Shown piece after piece: positions 26,004 to 34,295 of a DNA stretch of 64,000 bases (position 1 is the first letter of the stretch; each line of letters opens with the position of its first letter). The DNA lies in NCBI RefSeq assembly GCF_015159745.1, contig NZ_JADDOJ010000006.1:1-64000 (forward strand). Direction: 5' to 3'. Source of the stretch: Ramlibacter aquaticus. Its GTDB lineage: Bacteria; Pseudomonadota; Gammaproteobacteria; Burkholderiales; Burkholderiaceae_C. A program made the translations under genes and the position numbers. The notes beneath the pieces were generated by a model that saw only the letters and a list, made by a program, of their open reading frames with translations, had not been told where the DNA came from and searched no databases.

Positions 26004-28037
26004 TCAGCCGGGCGGCCCGGCGCGCAGGATGGGCACGCCGCGCTGGCGCTGCTCCCAGGCCTGCTGGTCGCGCTTGAACTGCTCGGCCACGGCCTGCTGG
26101 TGCCTGTGCCAGGCCGCCAGGGCCTCCGCCTCCTGGCGCTGGCGGCGCAGCGCGGCCGCGTCCCGCTCCGCCGCGCGGCGGGCATGGGCCAGCTGCAGCT
26201 CGCGCGCCTGCCGGCGGGCCAGCGAGGGCGCCGCCCGGCCCCGCGCGCCGCGGTGCGACACCCCCGCGCGGCCGGCACTGCCCCGGGCGGAGGCGCTCGC
26301 GGTCCGGGCTTGCGACGCCGGGGCGGACGCCACAGGCTGCGCAGGTGCCTGGGCCACCGCGCTGCCCGCGGCCACGCCCGACGCAGGCCGGGCGGAGGCT
26401 GACGCCGCAGGGGACGGCTGGGCCTGGGCCTGCTGTGTGGACGGCTGGGCAGGCGCTGGCGGCGGCTCGGCTTGTGTCCGGGCCTGCGCCTGCGCCTGCG
26501 GCTGCGGTTGCGGTTGCGGTTGCGGTTGCGGTTGCGGTTGCGGTTGCGCTTGCGCTTGCGCTTGCGCCTGAGGTTGCGCCTGCGCCTGGCGCTGGGGCTG
26601 CGCTGGCGGTGCCTGCGTTTGCGCTTGCGCCTGGGGCGGTGCTGGCGGCTGGGCCTGTGCCTGGGCGGTCGCGGCGCTGCCCAATCTTTCAGGCGGCGGC
26701 GCAGGCAGCGCCGCGGTGGCCTGGGCCGGTGCCTTGGCCCCTGCAGAAGCCTGCGCCCCGCCCATCGTCCGGGCCGCGGACTGTGCCGGAGCGGGCGCCG
26801 CGGGCAGGGCCACCGGGGCCGGCGGCGAAGCGATCGCCACCAGGGAGGCCAGGGCCACGCGCAGCCCGCTGGCTGCCTGCGGCCGGGCCTGGCCCAGATC
26901 GCCCTCGGCCACGCTCACCGCGTCGGGGTGCCGCTGCCAGGCGTGGGCGCCCGGCTGCGCCGTCAGGCCGCCATTGGCGGCCGCCACATAGCGTTGCGAG
27001 GCCGCGTAGGGCGGCTGCCAGGCTTCGCCCGGGGCCAGCGGGAACCAGGCCAGGCCCCGGCCCGCGCCGCCGCCCGGCAGTTCGGTGAAGGCGACCATGG
27101 CCGGGCCGTAGACCGGGCGCAGGGTGAGCGGGCCCGGGGCCCAGGCCCAGCGCCCCTGCCATTGCGTCCAGCGGCCATAGTGCGAGGTGGCGAAGCCCCA
27201 GGGCGCATCGTCCAGCCAGGTCCAGCCCCAGGGCGCGATCCAGCGCCAGTGCCCCATGCGGAAGGGGGCCCACCCGGCGGGCACGCTGTTGGGCACCCAC
27301 AGCGGGCCCCGCGTCGCGTCCTGCACCCACTGCCCGGCGTCGTCCAGCTGCTGGTAGCCGGCCAGTTCACGCGGCAGGTGGCGCGCGGCCACGGACTGGT
27401 CCTCGCGCCGGTTGCGCTCGGCCACCCAGCGGTCGAAGGGGTCGTCGGGCGGCGATTCGCGCGTCGCCAGCACCGCCAGCGCGCGGCCCTTGAAGACCAC
27501 CTGCTGGCCACCGCCCAACGGCATCGCCGCGCCCCCGTCGCCATAGGCCGTGCCGGCGCCGGCCAGCACGGTCACGCGCGTGGTGCCGTGCACCGGGTCG
27601 ACGTCCAGGCGGAAGTCGCCGGGGTAGGCCACGCGCCAGGCCAGCTGCGGCGTGTCCACCTCCAGGTTCTCGCCCTCGGCCAGGGTGCGCGCGTGCAGGG
27701 CCAGGCTGCCCTGGCGCAGGGCGACGCGCAGCGCGCGGTCGTCCATGGTGCGCAGCTCGAGCTGCGTCAGCCCGTCCATTCTCAGCATCGCCGAGCCGGC
27801 CTGCACCTCGGCCCGTGCGGCCTTGTCGGTCCACAGGCGGTCGCCCTCGACCAGCGGCCGGCTGGTGGGGGCGTCCACCCATTCCACGTCGCCCGCCGGC
27901 GCGAAGCTCACGGCGCCCTCGGTGTCGCCCAGGCGGGCCACCCGCGCAGGCGGGTCGGCGGCCTGCGCGGCCAGGGCCAGGCCCAGGCCGCCCAGCAGCA
28001 GCAACAAACGCAGTGTCCCCGTCATCGTCATCGGCAT
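26004..28037 (-). CDS. FecR/DUF6600-type secreted protein with Gln/Ala/Pro repeat tail (paralogue)
   Basis: 677 residues with a signal peptide (MTMTGTLRLLLLLGGLGLALAAQA), a FecR-like domain (about 30-190; RLWTDKAARAEVQAGSAMLRMDG), and the Trp-rich DUF6600 region (about 235-315; GHWRWIAPWGWTWLDD, WGFATSHYGRWTQWQ). These parts align with the neighbouring gene almost motif for motif. After residue 400 the sequence becomes Ala/Gln/Pro-rich, with a run of PQ and AQ dipeptides encoded by a pure hexanucleotide repeat. The C-terminal 90 residues are Arg/Ala/Gln-rich helix (LARRQARELQLAHARRAAER). Function unknown. The upstream region is shared with the MCE operon on the other strand. Confidence 0.82.
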   Translation of the reverse strand: MPMTMTGTLRLLLLLGGLGLALAAQAADPPARVARLGDTEGAVSFAPAGDVEWVDAPTSRPLVEGDRLWTDKAARAEVQAGSAMLRMDGLTQLELRTMDDRALRVALRQGSLALHARTLAEGENLEVDTPQLAWRVAYPGDFRLDVDPVHGTTRVTVLAGAGTAYGDGGAAMPLGGGQQVVFKGRALAVLATRESPPDDPFDRWVAERNRREDQSVAARHLPRELAGYQQLDDAGQWVQDATRGPLWVPNSVPAGWAPFRMGHWRWIAPWGWTWLDDAPWGFATSHYGRWTQWQGRWAWAPGPLTLRPVYGPAMVAFTELPGGGAGRGLAWFPLAPGEAWQPPYAASQRYVAAANGGLTAQPGAHAWQRHPDAVSVAEGDLGQARPQAASGLRVALASLVAIASPPAPVALPAAPAPAQSAARTMGGAQASAGAKAPAQATAALPAPPPERLGSAATAQAQAQPPAPPQAQAQTQAPPAQPQRQAQAQPQAQAQAQAQPQPQPQPQPQPQPQPQAQAQARTQAEPPPAPAQPSTQQAQAQPSPAASASARPASGVAAGSAVAQAPAQPVASAPASQARTASASARGSAGRAGVSHRGARGRAAPSLARRQARELQLAHARRAAERDAAALRRQRQEAEALAAWHRHQQAVAEQFKRDQQAWEQRQRGVPILRAGPPG
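26485..26570. repeat. Hexanucleotide microsatellite inside the DUF6600 gene
   Basis: Fourteen consecutive hexamers of the form TGCGNN: two TGCGCC, one TGCGGC, seven TGCGGT, three TGCGCT and one TGCGCC. On the coding (minus) strand they encode alternating Gln with Pro or Ala. Because the unit is six bases, slippage changes tail length in two-residue steps without shifting frame. Confidence 0.95.
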
Positions 28038-28153
28038 GGGTCCAACCGAGTAGAGCGCCTGAGCTGGTGCGCAGGTGTTGCCGCCGCGCGAGCTTTGTAA
28101 TGGCGCGTAAGCCGGTGGCGCCCATGCGGGCCCGTCGCCGCGCCACGCGGCAC

Positions 28154-28168
28154 TATGATGGATTCATG
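28154..28168 (+). promoter_or_regulatory. Promoter and 5-prime exon of the MCE permease gene at the intron insertion site
   Basis: TATGAT (28154-28159), six bases, then ATG (28166-28168), immediately followed by the group II intron. The spacing equals that of other apparently leaderless genes in the window. The last six exon bases, TTCATG (28163-28168), are the intron binding site IBS1, and GATGG (28157-28161) the likely IBS2. An alternative start at the ATG pair 28155-28160 is possible and would put five codons before the intron. Confidence 0.6.
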
Positions 28169-31019
28169 GTGCGACTCGAAGTCGCTTCATCGTCGTCCCC
28201 GAGACGACCTATACCCAGAGCGTTTCTCCTCGGAGGAACGTCAACTTCCCTAGCGGAAGTTCATCAGATGGCAGCGGTTTTGCTCCGGCAAAACAACTGC
28301 CCGAAGTCACCCTCACGGGGCGGCTTCACAACAAAAACCGGCCTGACGGCAGGTATTCTGTTGTCTGAAAGACACGCTTTACAAATCTTTACGCAGATTT
28401 GTACGGGCGTGAAACTGGACTCTGGCCAGTTAAAGGCGACACCGCCTGAGGTGTCTTGTTTCTTCTACTGAAACCACTTCTGGAACGAAGTGACTGCGTC
28501 CATGCGTGCAGCCGGAGTAATCCAACTGTTCGGAGCCATGGAAAGCCATCCCGTGCCCGTGAGGGCACGTAACTGCCTGTGAAGGTATGCGAAAGCGCGG
28601 AACAAGCCGTGCTGGGATGACGCGGTATAGGGTACGGGAAAGAGAACTGAACGTTCGTAAGAACCGTCGTCAACATCAGGAGCTTGCTCTTGTTTCGGTG
28701 CGCAATCACCGGAGCTCCGAGACCAAAATGGCACACGTGGAGAGTCGGCTGTCATGAACGACGACTCGTTCCTCCAAGGCGTGCGGCGGATAGAACGTCC
28801 CTAACCCCATCTTCTGGCTTGCCAGCCAGATGGGCACCTTAGGAAACGAGGTAAGCCCGATACATCGCCCTGCTCAAATGAGCAGGGCAACCTGAGCGTA
28901 AGCAACGGCCATGGTGTAGCGGGTAGAGGAAGAAGCAAAAAGCAAACGCTGGCCTGTAACGGGTCGGATAGGGGTTCAAACTTTGCCCTAACGCGAAAGC
29001 GGGCTGACTTGCTTCAGGTGCGACGGTGCAAGCCGCTGCAAACTTTATTAACTGGCCCTGCGGGTAGATCTACCCGGCAGGGCAGGTCTGATCCCATAGG
29101 GGCTCCTCATCGGAGTAGGTATGGAACAGATCAACGACCAACAGGTCCGCGACCTAGGGATCCTCACCGATCCTGAAACTGCGACTCCGGACGTACCAAG
29201 CAACTGGCATCTCATTGATTGGGGTCTAGTTGAATTGTTCGTCGGGAAGTTGCAGACGCGTATTGCGCAGGCAGAACAGAACAAGAACTACAGGATGGCC
29301 AATCGGCTCTCTCGTAGCCTCGTTCGCTCCTGGCAAGCCAAGGCATTGGCTGTCCGGAGAGTGACCACCAACCAAGGGAAGCGGACGGCTGGCACCGACC
29401 GCGAACTCTGGTCTACACCAGACGCCAAGTGGGCGGCGGTATGTCGACTTAACAAACCGGGATATAAGGCGCGACCATTGCGACGCATCTATATCCCGAA
29501 ATCGAACGGCAAGGTTCGCCCTCTGGGCATCCACACCATGTTCGACCGGGCAATGCAGGCGTTGTACCACCTTGCGTTGGACCCTAAGGTGGAGTGCAAG
29601 TCCGACCCAAATAGCTACGGCTTTAGGAAAGGACGAAGTACGCACGACGCTTGCGGTCAACTGTTCATATCGTTATCCAAAGACACCTCTGCGCAATGGA
29701 TTCTCGATGCGGACATTTCCGGGTTTTTCGACAACATCAATCACGACTGGTTGCTTGCGAACGTCCCAATGGACAAACGCATCCTCCGTCAGTGGTTGAA
29801 AGCAGGTTTTCTCGATAAGGGATGCCTCTACCGCACGGAAGTGGGCACCCCGCAAGGGGGCATCATTTCACCGACCTTAGCAAACTTCACACTGAACGGC
29901 CTTGAGTCTGGCCTGCATCGCCACCTGTTGGCGACGCTGGGCTCGAAGCGGGGCAGCGGGGTGAAAGTCAACGTGGTGCGATACGCGGACGACTTTGTCG
30001 TCACCGGAATTTCGAAAGAGCTTCTGGTCTCCGTAGTTCAACCGTGGATAGAACAGTTCCTGCGTGAGCGAGGACTGTTCCTGTCTGCGGAGAAAACTCG
30101 GCTCGTCAGCATCTTCGAAGGCTTCGACTTCCTAGGATGGAATTTTCGAAAGTACGAGTCCCAGCTGGCCAAACGGCAGCGCGGATTCAAACTTCTCATC
30201 AAACCGAGTCGCAAGAGCGTGTCCGCGTTCTACGACAAGGTGCGCACCATCATTGGCAAGTCGCTGTCGGTTCCCACACAGGACCTCATCAAAACGCTAA
30301 ACCCAATCCTTCGCGGATGGGCGCGTTACCACCGCGGCGTGGTTGCCAAAAAGACCTTCACCCGGCTCGACAGCCTCATTCACTGGCGGTTGAGACGTTG
30401 GGGAAGTCGCCGGCATCCGCGCAAAACCGGAAAGTGGGTATATCAAACCTACTGGCTCCCGGTCGATCACCGTGTCGTTTTCACCGCCACGGGGGTTGAC
30501 GCTCAAGGGGAACCAGTGACTTCTGTGCTCTACCGCTTGGGTTCCACAAAAATCGATCGGCATCACAAGGTCTTTGGCAAGTTCAATCCCTACGATCCGT
30601 CGTGGGAACGCTACAGCGAAATCCGAAGTGCGGCGTCAGGGGAGCAATCCATCCTAAGCGCTGCGCGACTGAAACTGTGGCAGGAACAAGGCGGCTACTG
30701 CGCCTTGTGTGAGGTGCCTATGAACAGTACAGACCCGATCGACGACCATCACATCGTCTATCGGATGTACGGTGGGAGCAACGCTCTCGCCAACCGCGTG
30801 CTCATGCATTCGGTTTGTCACCGGCGGGTACACGCCCTTGGCTTGGAGGTCACCAAGCCGGCCTCAGCATGAGAGGCTTTAATCTGGATTGCTTAGACTA
30901 GGGCCATGCAGCCCGATGACGCTAAGTCTCCAGTGGTCGTGCGTGAGCCGTATGCGTCGAAAGGCGCAAGTACGGTTCTTCGGGGGGGGCGAAGCCGCGA
31001 GGCTTCGCCCCTACCCTCC
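28169..31019 (+). mobile_element. Group II intron (about 2.85 kb) with ORF in domain IV
   Basis: The 5-prime end is GTGCG, the group II consensus. About 950 bases of structured, moderately GC DNA precede the intron-encoded protein; they hold no other gene and represent domains I-III. Domain V is at 30945-30980 (starts GAGCCGTATGCG, ends GTACGGTTCTT), followed by a domain VI hairpin (30982-31016) with a bulged A at 31013. CATGAA at 28753-28758 is fully complementary to the exon end TTCATG (EBS1-IBS1), and CCATC at 28546-28550 pairs with GATGG (EBS2-IBS2). The 3-prime boundary is uncertain: 31018 or 31019 fit best by reading frame. Base composition is clearly lower in GC than the flanks, a sign of recent arrival. 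Confidence 0.93.
29121..30872 (+). CDS. ltrA: Group II intron-encoded protein: reverse transcriptase, maturase, HNH endonuclease
   Basis: 583 residues. The reverse transcriptase domain (about 60-370) includes RRIYIPKSNGKVRPLGI, FRKGRSTHDAC, LDADISGFFDNINHDWL, GTPQGGIISPTLAN and the catalytic YADD at 288-291. The maturase (X) domain follows with NPILRGWARYHRGVVAKKTF. The C-terminus is an HNH endonuclease with zinc cysteines C527 and C530 (YCALC), DDHHIVYRMYGGSNALANRVLMH and a final CHRRVH. All domains are intact with no frameshift, so the intron may be splicing- and mobility-competent. Codon use is less GC-biased than that of neighbours. Confidence 0.96.
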   Translation: MEQINDQQVRDLGILTDPETATPDVPSNWHLIDWGLVELFVGKLQTRIAQAEQNKNYRMANRLSRSLVRSWQAKALAVRRVTTNQGKRTAGTDRELWSTPDAKWAAVCRLNKPGYKARPLRRIYIPKSNGKVRPLGIHTMFDRAMQALYHLALDPKVECKSDPNSYGFRKGRSTHDACGQLFISLSKDTSAQWILDADISGFFDNINHDWLLANVPMDKRILRQWLKAGFLDKGCLYRTEVGTPQGGIISPTLANFTLNGLESGLHRHLLATLGSKRGSGVKVNVVRYADDFVVTGISKELLVSVVQPWIEQFLRERGLFLSAEKTRLVSIFEGFDFLGWNFRKYESQLAKRQRGFKLLIKPSRKSVSAFYDKVRTIIGKSLSVPTQDLIKTLNPILRGWARYHRGVVAKKTFTRLDSLIHWRLRRWGSRRHPRKTGKWVYQTYWLPVDHRVVFTATGVDAQGEPVTSVLYRLGSTKIDRHHKVFGKFNPYDPSWERYSEIRSAASGEQSILSAARLKLWQEQGGYCALCEVPMNSTDPIDDHHIVYRMYGGSNALANRVLMHSVCHRRVHALGLEVTKPASA

Positions 31020-31814
31020 AGTTCCTTGTGGCATGCGCGCCTGGTGGGCGCGGGCGTCCTGCCCCTGCGCTGGATCGCGGGCTGGGGCCGGCTGCTGTTC
31101 ACCGTGGCCAGCCTGCTCGTCCTCGCGCTGTCGCCCTCCAGCTACGGCCGCGAGTGCCGCACGGTGCTGCTGCGCCACCTGGTGGCCGACACCGCGCCCA
31201 TCCTGGCCGGCTTCACCGCGCTGTGCGCCCTGCTCACGCTGGTGATCACGCGCATCGTGATCGTCACCGCGCTGAGCTACGGGCTGACGCGCTACGCGCT
31301 GGAGATGGTCATCCGGGTGCTGGTGCTGGAGCTCATCCCGCTCACGGCGGCGCTGTTCGTCGCCCTGCGCTGCACCATCCCCAACGGTGCGGCCCTGGCC
31401 ACGCTGCGGCTGCAGGGGCGCTTTCGCGAATGGCAGGCGCGCGGGCTGGACCCGCTGGCCGCGCAGGTGATGCCGCGCGCCGTGGCCGGCGTGTACGCAA
31501 CGCTGACGCTGGCCGCGTTGAGCTGCGTGGTCGCCCTGGTGATCGCCTACTTCGCGGTCTACGGCGCGAGCACCGCGGGCCTCGCCGCCTACACCCGGGT
31601 GTTCGGCCGCGTCTTCAATCCGTCGGTGTCGCTCATCTTCGTGCTCAAGACGCTGTTCTTCAGCGTGGCCGTGTCCTTCATCCCCATGGCCTCGGCGCTG
31701 GCCGATGCGCAGCCCGGCCACTCGCGCGAGGGCGCCGCGCTGCAGGCGCTGGTGCGCATGTTCGCGGTGCTGCTGCTCCTGGAGGCGGCCTCGCTGGCCG
31801 GCAACTACTATTGA
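31020..31814 (+). CDS. mlaE: MlaE/YrbE family ABC transporter permease, 3-prime exon split by the group II intron
   Basis: The frame from 31020 to 31814 encodes about 264 residues with several hydrophobic segments and the MlaE-type pattern: LVGAGVLPLRWIAGWGRLL at the start, VITRIVIVTALSYGLTRYALEMVIRVLVLELIPLTAALFVALRCTI in the middle, AQVMPRAVAGVYATLTLAALSCVVALVIAYF, and a C-terminal FFSVAVSFIP region. These permeases move phospholipids between inner membrane and MCE protein. The native start is upstream of the intron (ATG 28166-28168), so splicing should give ATG joined to AGT TCC TTG TGG. An in-frame ATG inside the intron (30906) could start an unspliced, longer product. The next gene's ATG shares one base with this stop. 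Confidence 0.8.
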   Translation, partial: SSLWHARLVGAGVLPLRWIAGWGRLLFTVASLLVLALSPSSYGRECRTVLLRHLVADTAPILAGFTALCALLTLVITRIVIVTALSYGLTRYALEMVIRVLVLELIPLTAALFVALRCTIPNGAALATLRLQGRFREWQARGLDPLAAQVMPRAVAGVYATLTLAALSCVVALVIAYFAVYGASTAGLAAYTRVFGRVFNPSVSLIFVLKTLFFSVAVSFIPMASALADAQPGHSREGAALQALVRMFAVLLLLEAASLAGNYY

Positions 31815-32776
31815 TGGACCCGATGGAAGAACCCTCCACTGAACGCAGCCTGCGCCAGCTCGCGCCCAAGGCGGCCCTGCTGCTGGCCTTCACCGCGCTG
31901 CTGGTGGCCGGCTCGGTGCTCTATCTGCTGTATGCGCGCGGTGTCTTCGAGAGCAAGCAGACCCTGGTGCTGCTGGCCGAGGATGCCGAGGGTGTGGGCG
32001 CCGGCCTGGACATGACCTTCGCCGGCTTCCCGATCGGCCGCGTGCGCAAGGTCGAGCTGGCCGCGACGGGCAAGGTGCGCATCCTGGTCGACGTGGACGC
32101 CGACGACTGGCACTGGCTGCGCAGCAGCAGCGTGTTCACGCTGGTGCGCGGCGTGGTCGGCGGCACCACCATCAAGGCCTACTCAGGCATCCTCAGCGAC
32201 CCGCCGCTGGCGCCGGGGGCGGAGCGGCCGGTGCTCAACGGCGATGCCACCGCCGAGCTGCCGCGGGTGCTCTCGGCCGCGCGCGAGGTGCTGGACAACC
32301 TCTCCGCGATCACGGCGCAGGATGCGGCGCTGCGGGGCGCGGTCGGCAACCTGCAGGCGATCACCGAGCGCATGAAGGGCCCGCACGGCGCGCTGGGCGT
32401 GGCCTTCGGCAACGACGCCGACGCGGCCAAGCTGGTGGCCGCGCTGGAGCGCAGCAACGCCCTGCTGGCGCGGCTGGACACGCTGGCCGGGCATGCCGAC
32501 ACCCAGGTCTTCGGGCCGCAGGGCGTGGTGCGCGATGCGAAGGCCACGGTGCAGCAGCTCAACGCGGTGCTGGCCGACACGCGCACCAGCCTGAAGAAGG
32601 TGGACGCGCTGCTGGTCGAGGCGCAGGGCATCGCCGGCAACGTGCGCGGCGCGACCGGCGACCTCTCCAGCCTGCGCGGCGAGGTCGAGGCCAACCTGCG
32701 CAAGCTGGAGGGCCTGGTCAACGAGATCAACCGCAAGTGGCCGTTCGCGCGCGACACCGAGGTGAAGCTGCCATGA
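31814..32776 (+). CDS. mlaD: MCE family protein (MlaD-like)
   Basis: 320 residues. One N-terminal membrane anchor (LLLAFTALLVAGSVLYLLYARGVF, about residues 18-41) is followed by a single MCE domain (about 45-125; LVLLAEDAEGVGAGLDMTFAGFPIGRVRKVEL, then VRGVVGGTTIKAYSG). A long helical region (150-310) resembles the needle-forming helices of MCE rings. MCE proteins form hexamers that carry lipids across the periplasm. The ATG overlaps the permease stop by one base, and the lipoprotein gene overlaps its end by 4 bp, so all three are co-expressed. Confidence 0.9.
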   Translation: MDPMEEPSTERSLRQLAPKAALLLAFTALLVAGSVLYLLYARGVFESKQTLVLLAEDAEGVGAGLDMTFAGFPIGRVRKVELAATGKVRILVDVDADDWHWLRSSSVFTLVRGVVGGTTIKAYSGILSDPPLAPGAERPVLNGDATAELPRVLSAAREVLDNLSAITAQDAALRGAVGNLQAITERMKGPHGALGVAFGNDADAAKLVAALERSNALLARLDTLAGHADTQVFGPQGVVRDAKATVQQLNAVLADTRTSLKKVDALLVEAQGIAGNVRGATGDLSSLRGEVEANLRKLEGLVNEINRKWPFARDTEVKLP

Positions 32777-33483
32777 GGCGCGCGTCGACCCCGTCCTCCG
32801 CGCCGCGGCCCGGGCGCGTCGCGGCGCGTCTGCGGCCCGCGCCCTGGGCCGTGCTGGCGGCCGCCGCGCTGCTGGGTGCTTGCGCAGGCAAGCCCCCAGC
32901 GCCCGACTGGGAGATGAATGCGCGCGGCAGCCTGGACCGCTATGTCGCGGCCTGGATGGACGGCGCCGACCGGGCCGCCGATGCGGAGTTCGCGCGCGCC
33001 CGCACCGCGCTCGCGGCGACCGGCCAGCCGGCGCTGGTCGCCCGCGCCGAATTGACGCGCTGCGCGCTGCAGGCCAGTGCGCTCGTGGTCGCGCCCTGCC
33101 CCGGCTTCGAGACCCTGCGCGACGACGCACCCGCGGCCGAGCGCGCCTATGCCGATTACCTCGCCGGCCATCTGGCCCCCTCGCAGGCCGACCTGCTGCC
33201 ACCCCAGCACCGCGACGTGGCCACGGCCGCCGCGCCCGATGCCGCGCTCGCAGCCGTGCCGGACCCGCTGGCGCGGCTGGTGGCGGCCGGCGTGCTGATG
33301 CGCTCGGGCCGGGCCACGCCGGGCGTCATCGCCAGCGCCGTGGACACCGCCGCCGCGCAGGGCTGGCGGCGTCCGCTCCTGGCCTGGCTGGGCGTGCAGG
33401 CCCTGCGCGCCGAGGCCGCTGGCGACGCACAGGCCGCGGCCCGCATCCGCCGGCGCATGGCGCTGGCGGCGGGCGAGCGCTGA
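32773..33483 (+). CDS. Putative outer-membrane lipoprotein of the MCE operon
   Basis: 236 residues with a 40-residue Arg-rich N-terminus leading into a hydrophobic segment and a lipobox (AALLGAC, acylated Cys at about residue 37). The mature part is Ala-rich and helical with no recognised domain. It does not look like PqiC, the usual lipoprotein partner of MCE systems (no PqiC-type beta fold motifs seen), and may be a specialised or fast-evolving equivalent. ATGA overlap with the mlaD-like gene (32773-32776) ties it to the operon. An alternative in-frame start upstream would overlap the previous gene more. Confidence 0.72.
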   Translation: MRRASTPSSAPRPGRVAARLRPAPWAVLAAAALLGACAGKPPAPDWEMNARGSLDRYVAAWMDGADRAADAEFARARTALAATGQPALVARAELTRCALQASALVVAPCPGFETLRDDAPAAERAYADYLAGHLAPSQADLLPPQHRDVATAAAPDAALAAVPDPLARLVAAGVLMRSGRATPGVIASAVDTAAAQGWRRPLLAWLGVQALRAEAAGDAQAAARIRRRMALAAGER

Positions 33484-33588
33484 GCGCGGCTTGGAGCCCG
33501 CCACGCCCACGGTCGACCTCGGGGGCCACGACTTTCTCTCCAAGGCGCAGCGCCCCCGGCAACCCTGCGGCGGATGCGCAGGCGCCGC

Positions 33589-34227
33589 TCAGCGGCGCAG
33601 GCGGCGCGTGCGGAAGGTGATGGAGTAGCGCAGCGCCGGCGTGGGCGCGACGCTGTGCTGCCAGTCCCAGCGCGAGGGCCCCCGCAGCAGGTAGATGGAG
33701 CGCGGCGCCAGCGGCAGGTGCAGCACGTCGCGCGCGCGCGGCGCGTGCGCCGGCCAGCGGCGAAAGCGCATCACGGCCTCGCCCAGCAGCGAGATGCCCA
33801 CCACGTCCTCGAAGTCGGGCACGTCGCGGTGCCAGCCCAGCGGCGTGCCGGGCGCGTACTCGGCCACGAGCGCGTGCGCCAGGCCCTGCGGTGTCACGCC
33901 CAGCCAGGCGGCCGCCCGGTCACGCAGGGGCAGCAGGGCCGCGGGCAGGGGCGGCGCATCGTCAAGGCGCTGGGCGTCGAAGTCGTAGCGGCCGCCGAAG
34001 CTGGCGACGCGGCGGCGTGCGGTGTAGCCCTTGTAGGCCATGGCCTCCAGCGGCAGGGACTGCGCGAAGGCGATCCAGTGCGCCTCGTCCTGCGGATCGA
34101 GGAAGTCGGCCTGGTAGCGCAGGCCCTCGGGCAGGGCGGCCGCCTCGCTGCCGAAGAGCTCGGCCTGCGCGGGGCCGGTGCCTGCAGGAAGGGCGGTGCC
34201 CTGGGGCGCGGGGGGATGACCGGGCAT
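33589..34227 (-). CDS. alkB: AlkB-like 2-oxoglutarate/Fe(II)-dependent dioxygenase
   Basis: 212 residues. The iron ligands are His133 and Asp135 in GWHRDV and His191 in WQHSVAP; the 2-oxoglutarate-binding arginines are in [29 protein letters not shown] matches the nucleotide recognition lid of the ALKBH2/3-like bacterial group. These enzymes reverse 1-methyladenine and 3-methylcytosine damage or modify other substrates. The ATG is preceded by TAGCAT with a 6-nt gap (34234-34239), suggesting a leaderless message whose -10 overlaps the end of the terminator of the upstream histone-like gene. Confidence 0.92.
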   Translation of the reverse strand: MPGHPPAPQGTALPAGTGPAQAELFGSEAAALPEGLRYQADFLDPQDEAHWIAFAQSLPLEAMAYKGYTARRRVASFGGRYDFDAQRLDDAPPLPAALLPLRDRAAAWLGVTPQGLAHALVAEYAPGTPLGWHRDVPDFEDVVGISLLGEAVMRFRRWPAHAPRARDVLHLPLAPRSIYLLRGPSRWDWQHSVAPTPALRYSITFRTRRLRR

Positions 34228-34242
34228 CGCCCCATGCTAAAG

Positions 34243-34273
34243 AAAAAGCCCGGCGCCGTGAGGCAGCCGGGCT
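34243..34273 (-). terminator. Rho-independent terminator of the histone H1-like gene
   Basis: On the minus strand AGCCCGGC (34266-34273) pairs with GCCGGGCT (34247-34254) across an 11-nt loop, followed by a run of T (34243-34247) and further pyrimidines. It lies directly after the histone-like gene and before alkB. Confidence 0.85.
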
Positions 34274-34295
34274 GGTGCGGAAGAACTCCGCCGCC

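Noticed and set aside
28169-28471. Open frame starting at the permease ATG and running into the intron (MVRLEVASSSS)
   Set aside because: It lies in ribozyme domain I, has no protein features and ends inside the intron; at most a by-product of unspliced RNA.
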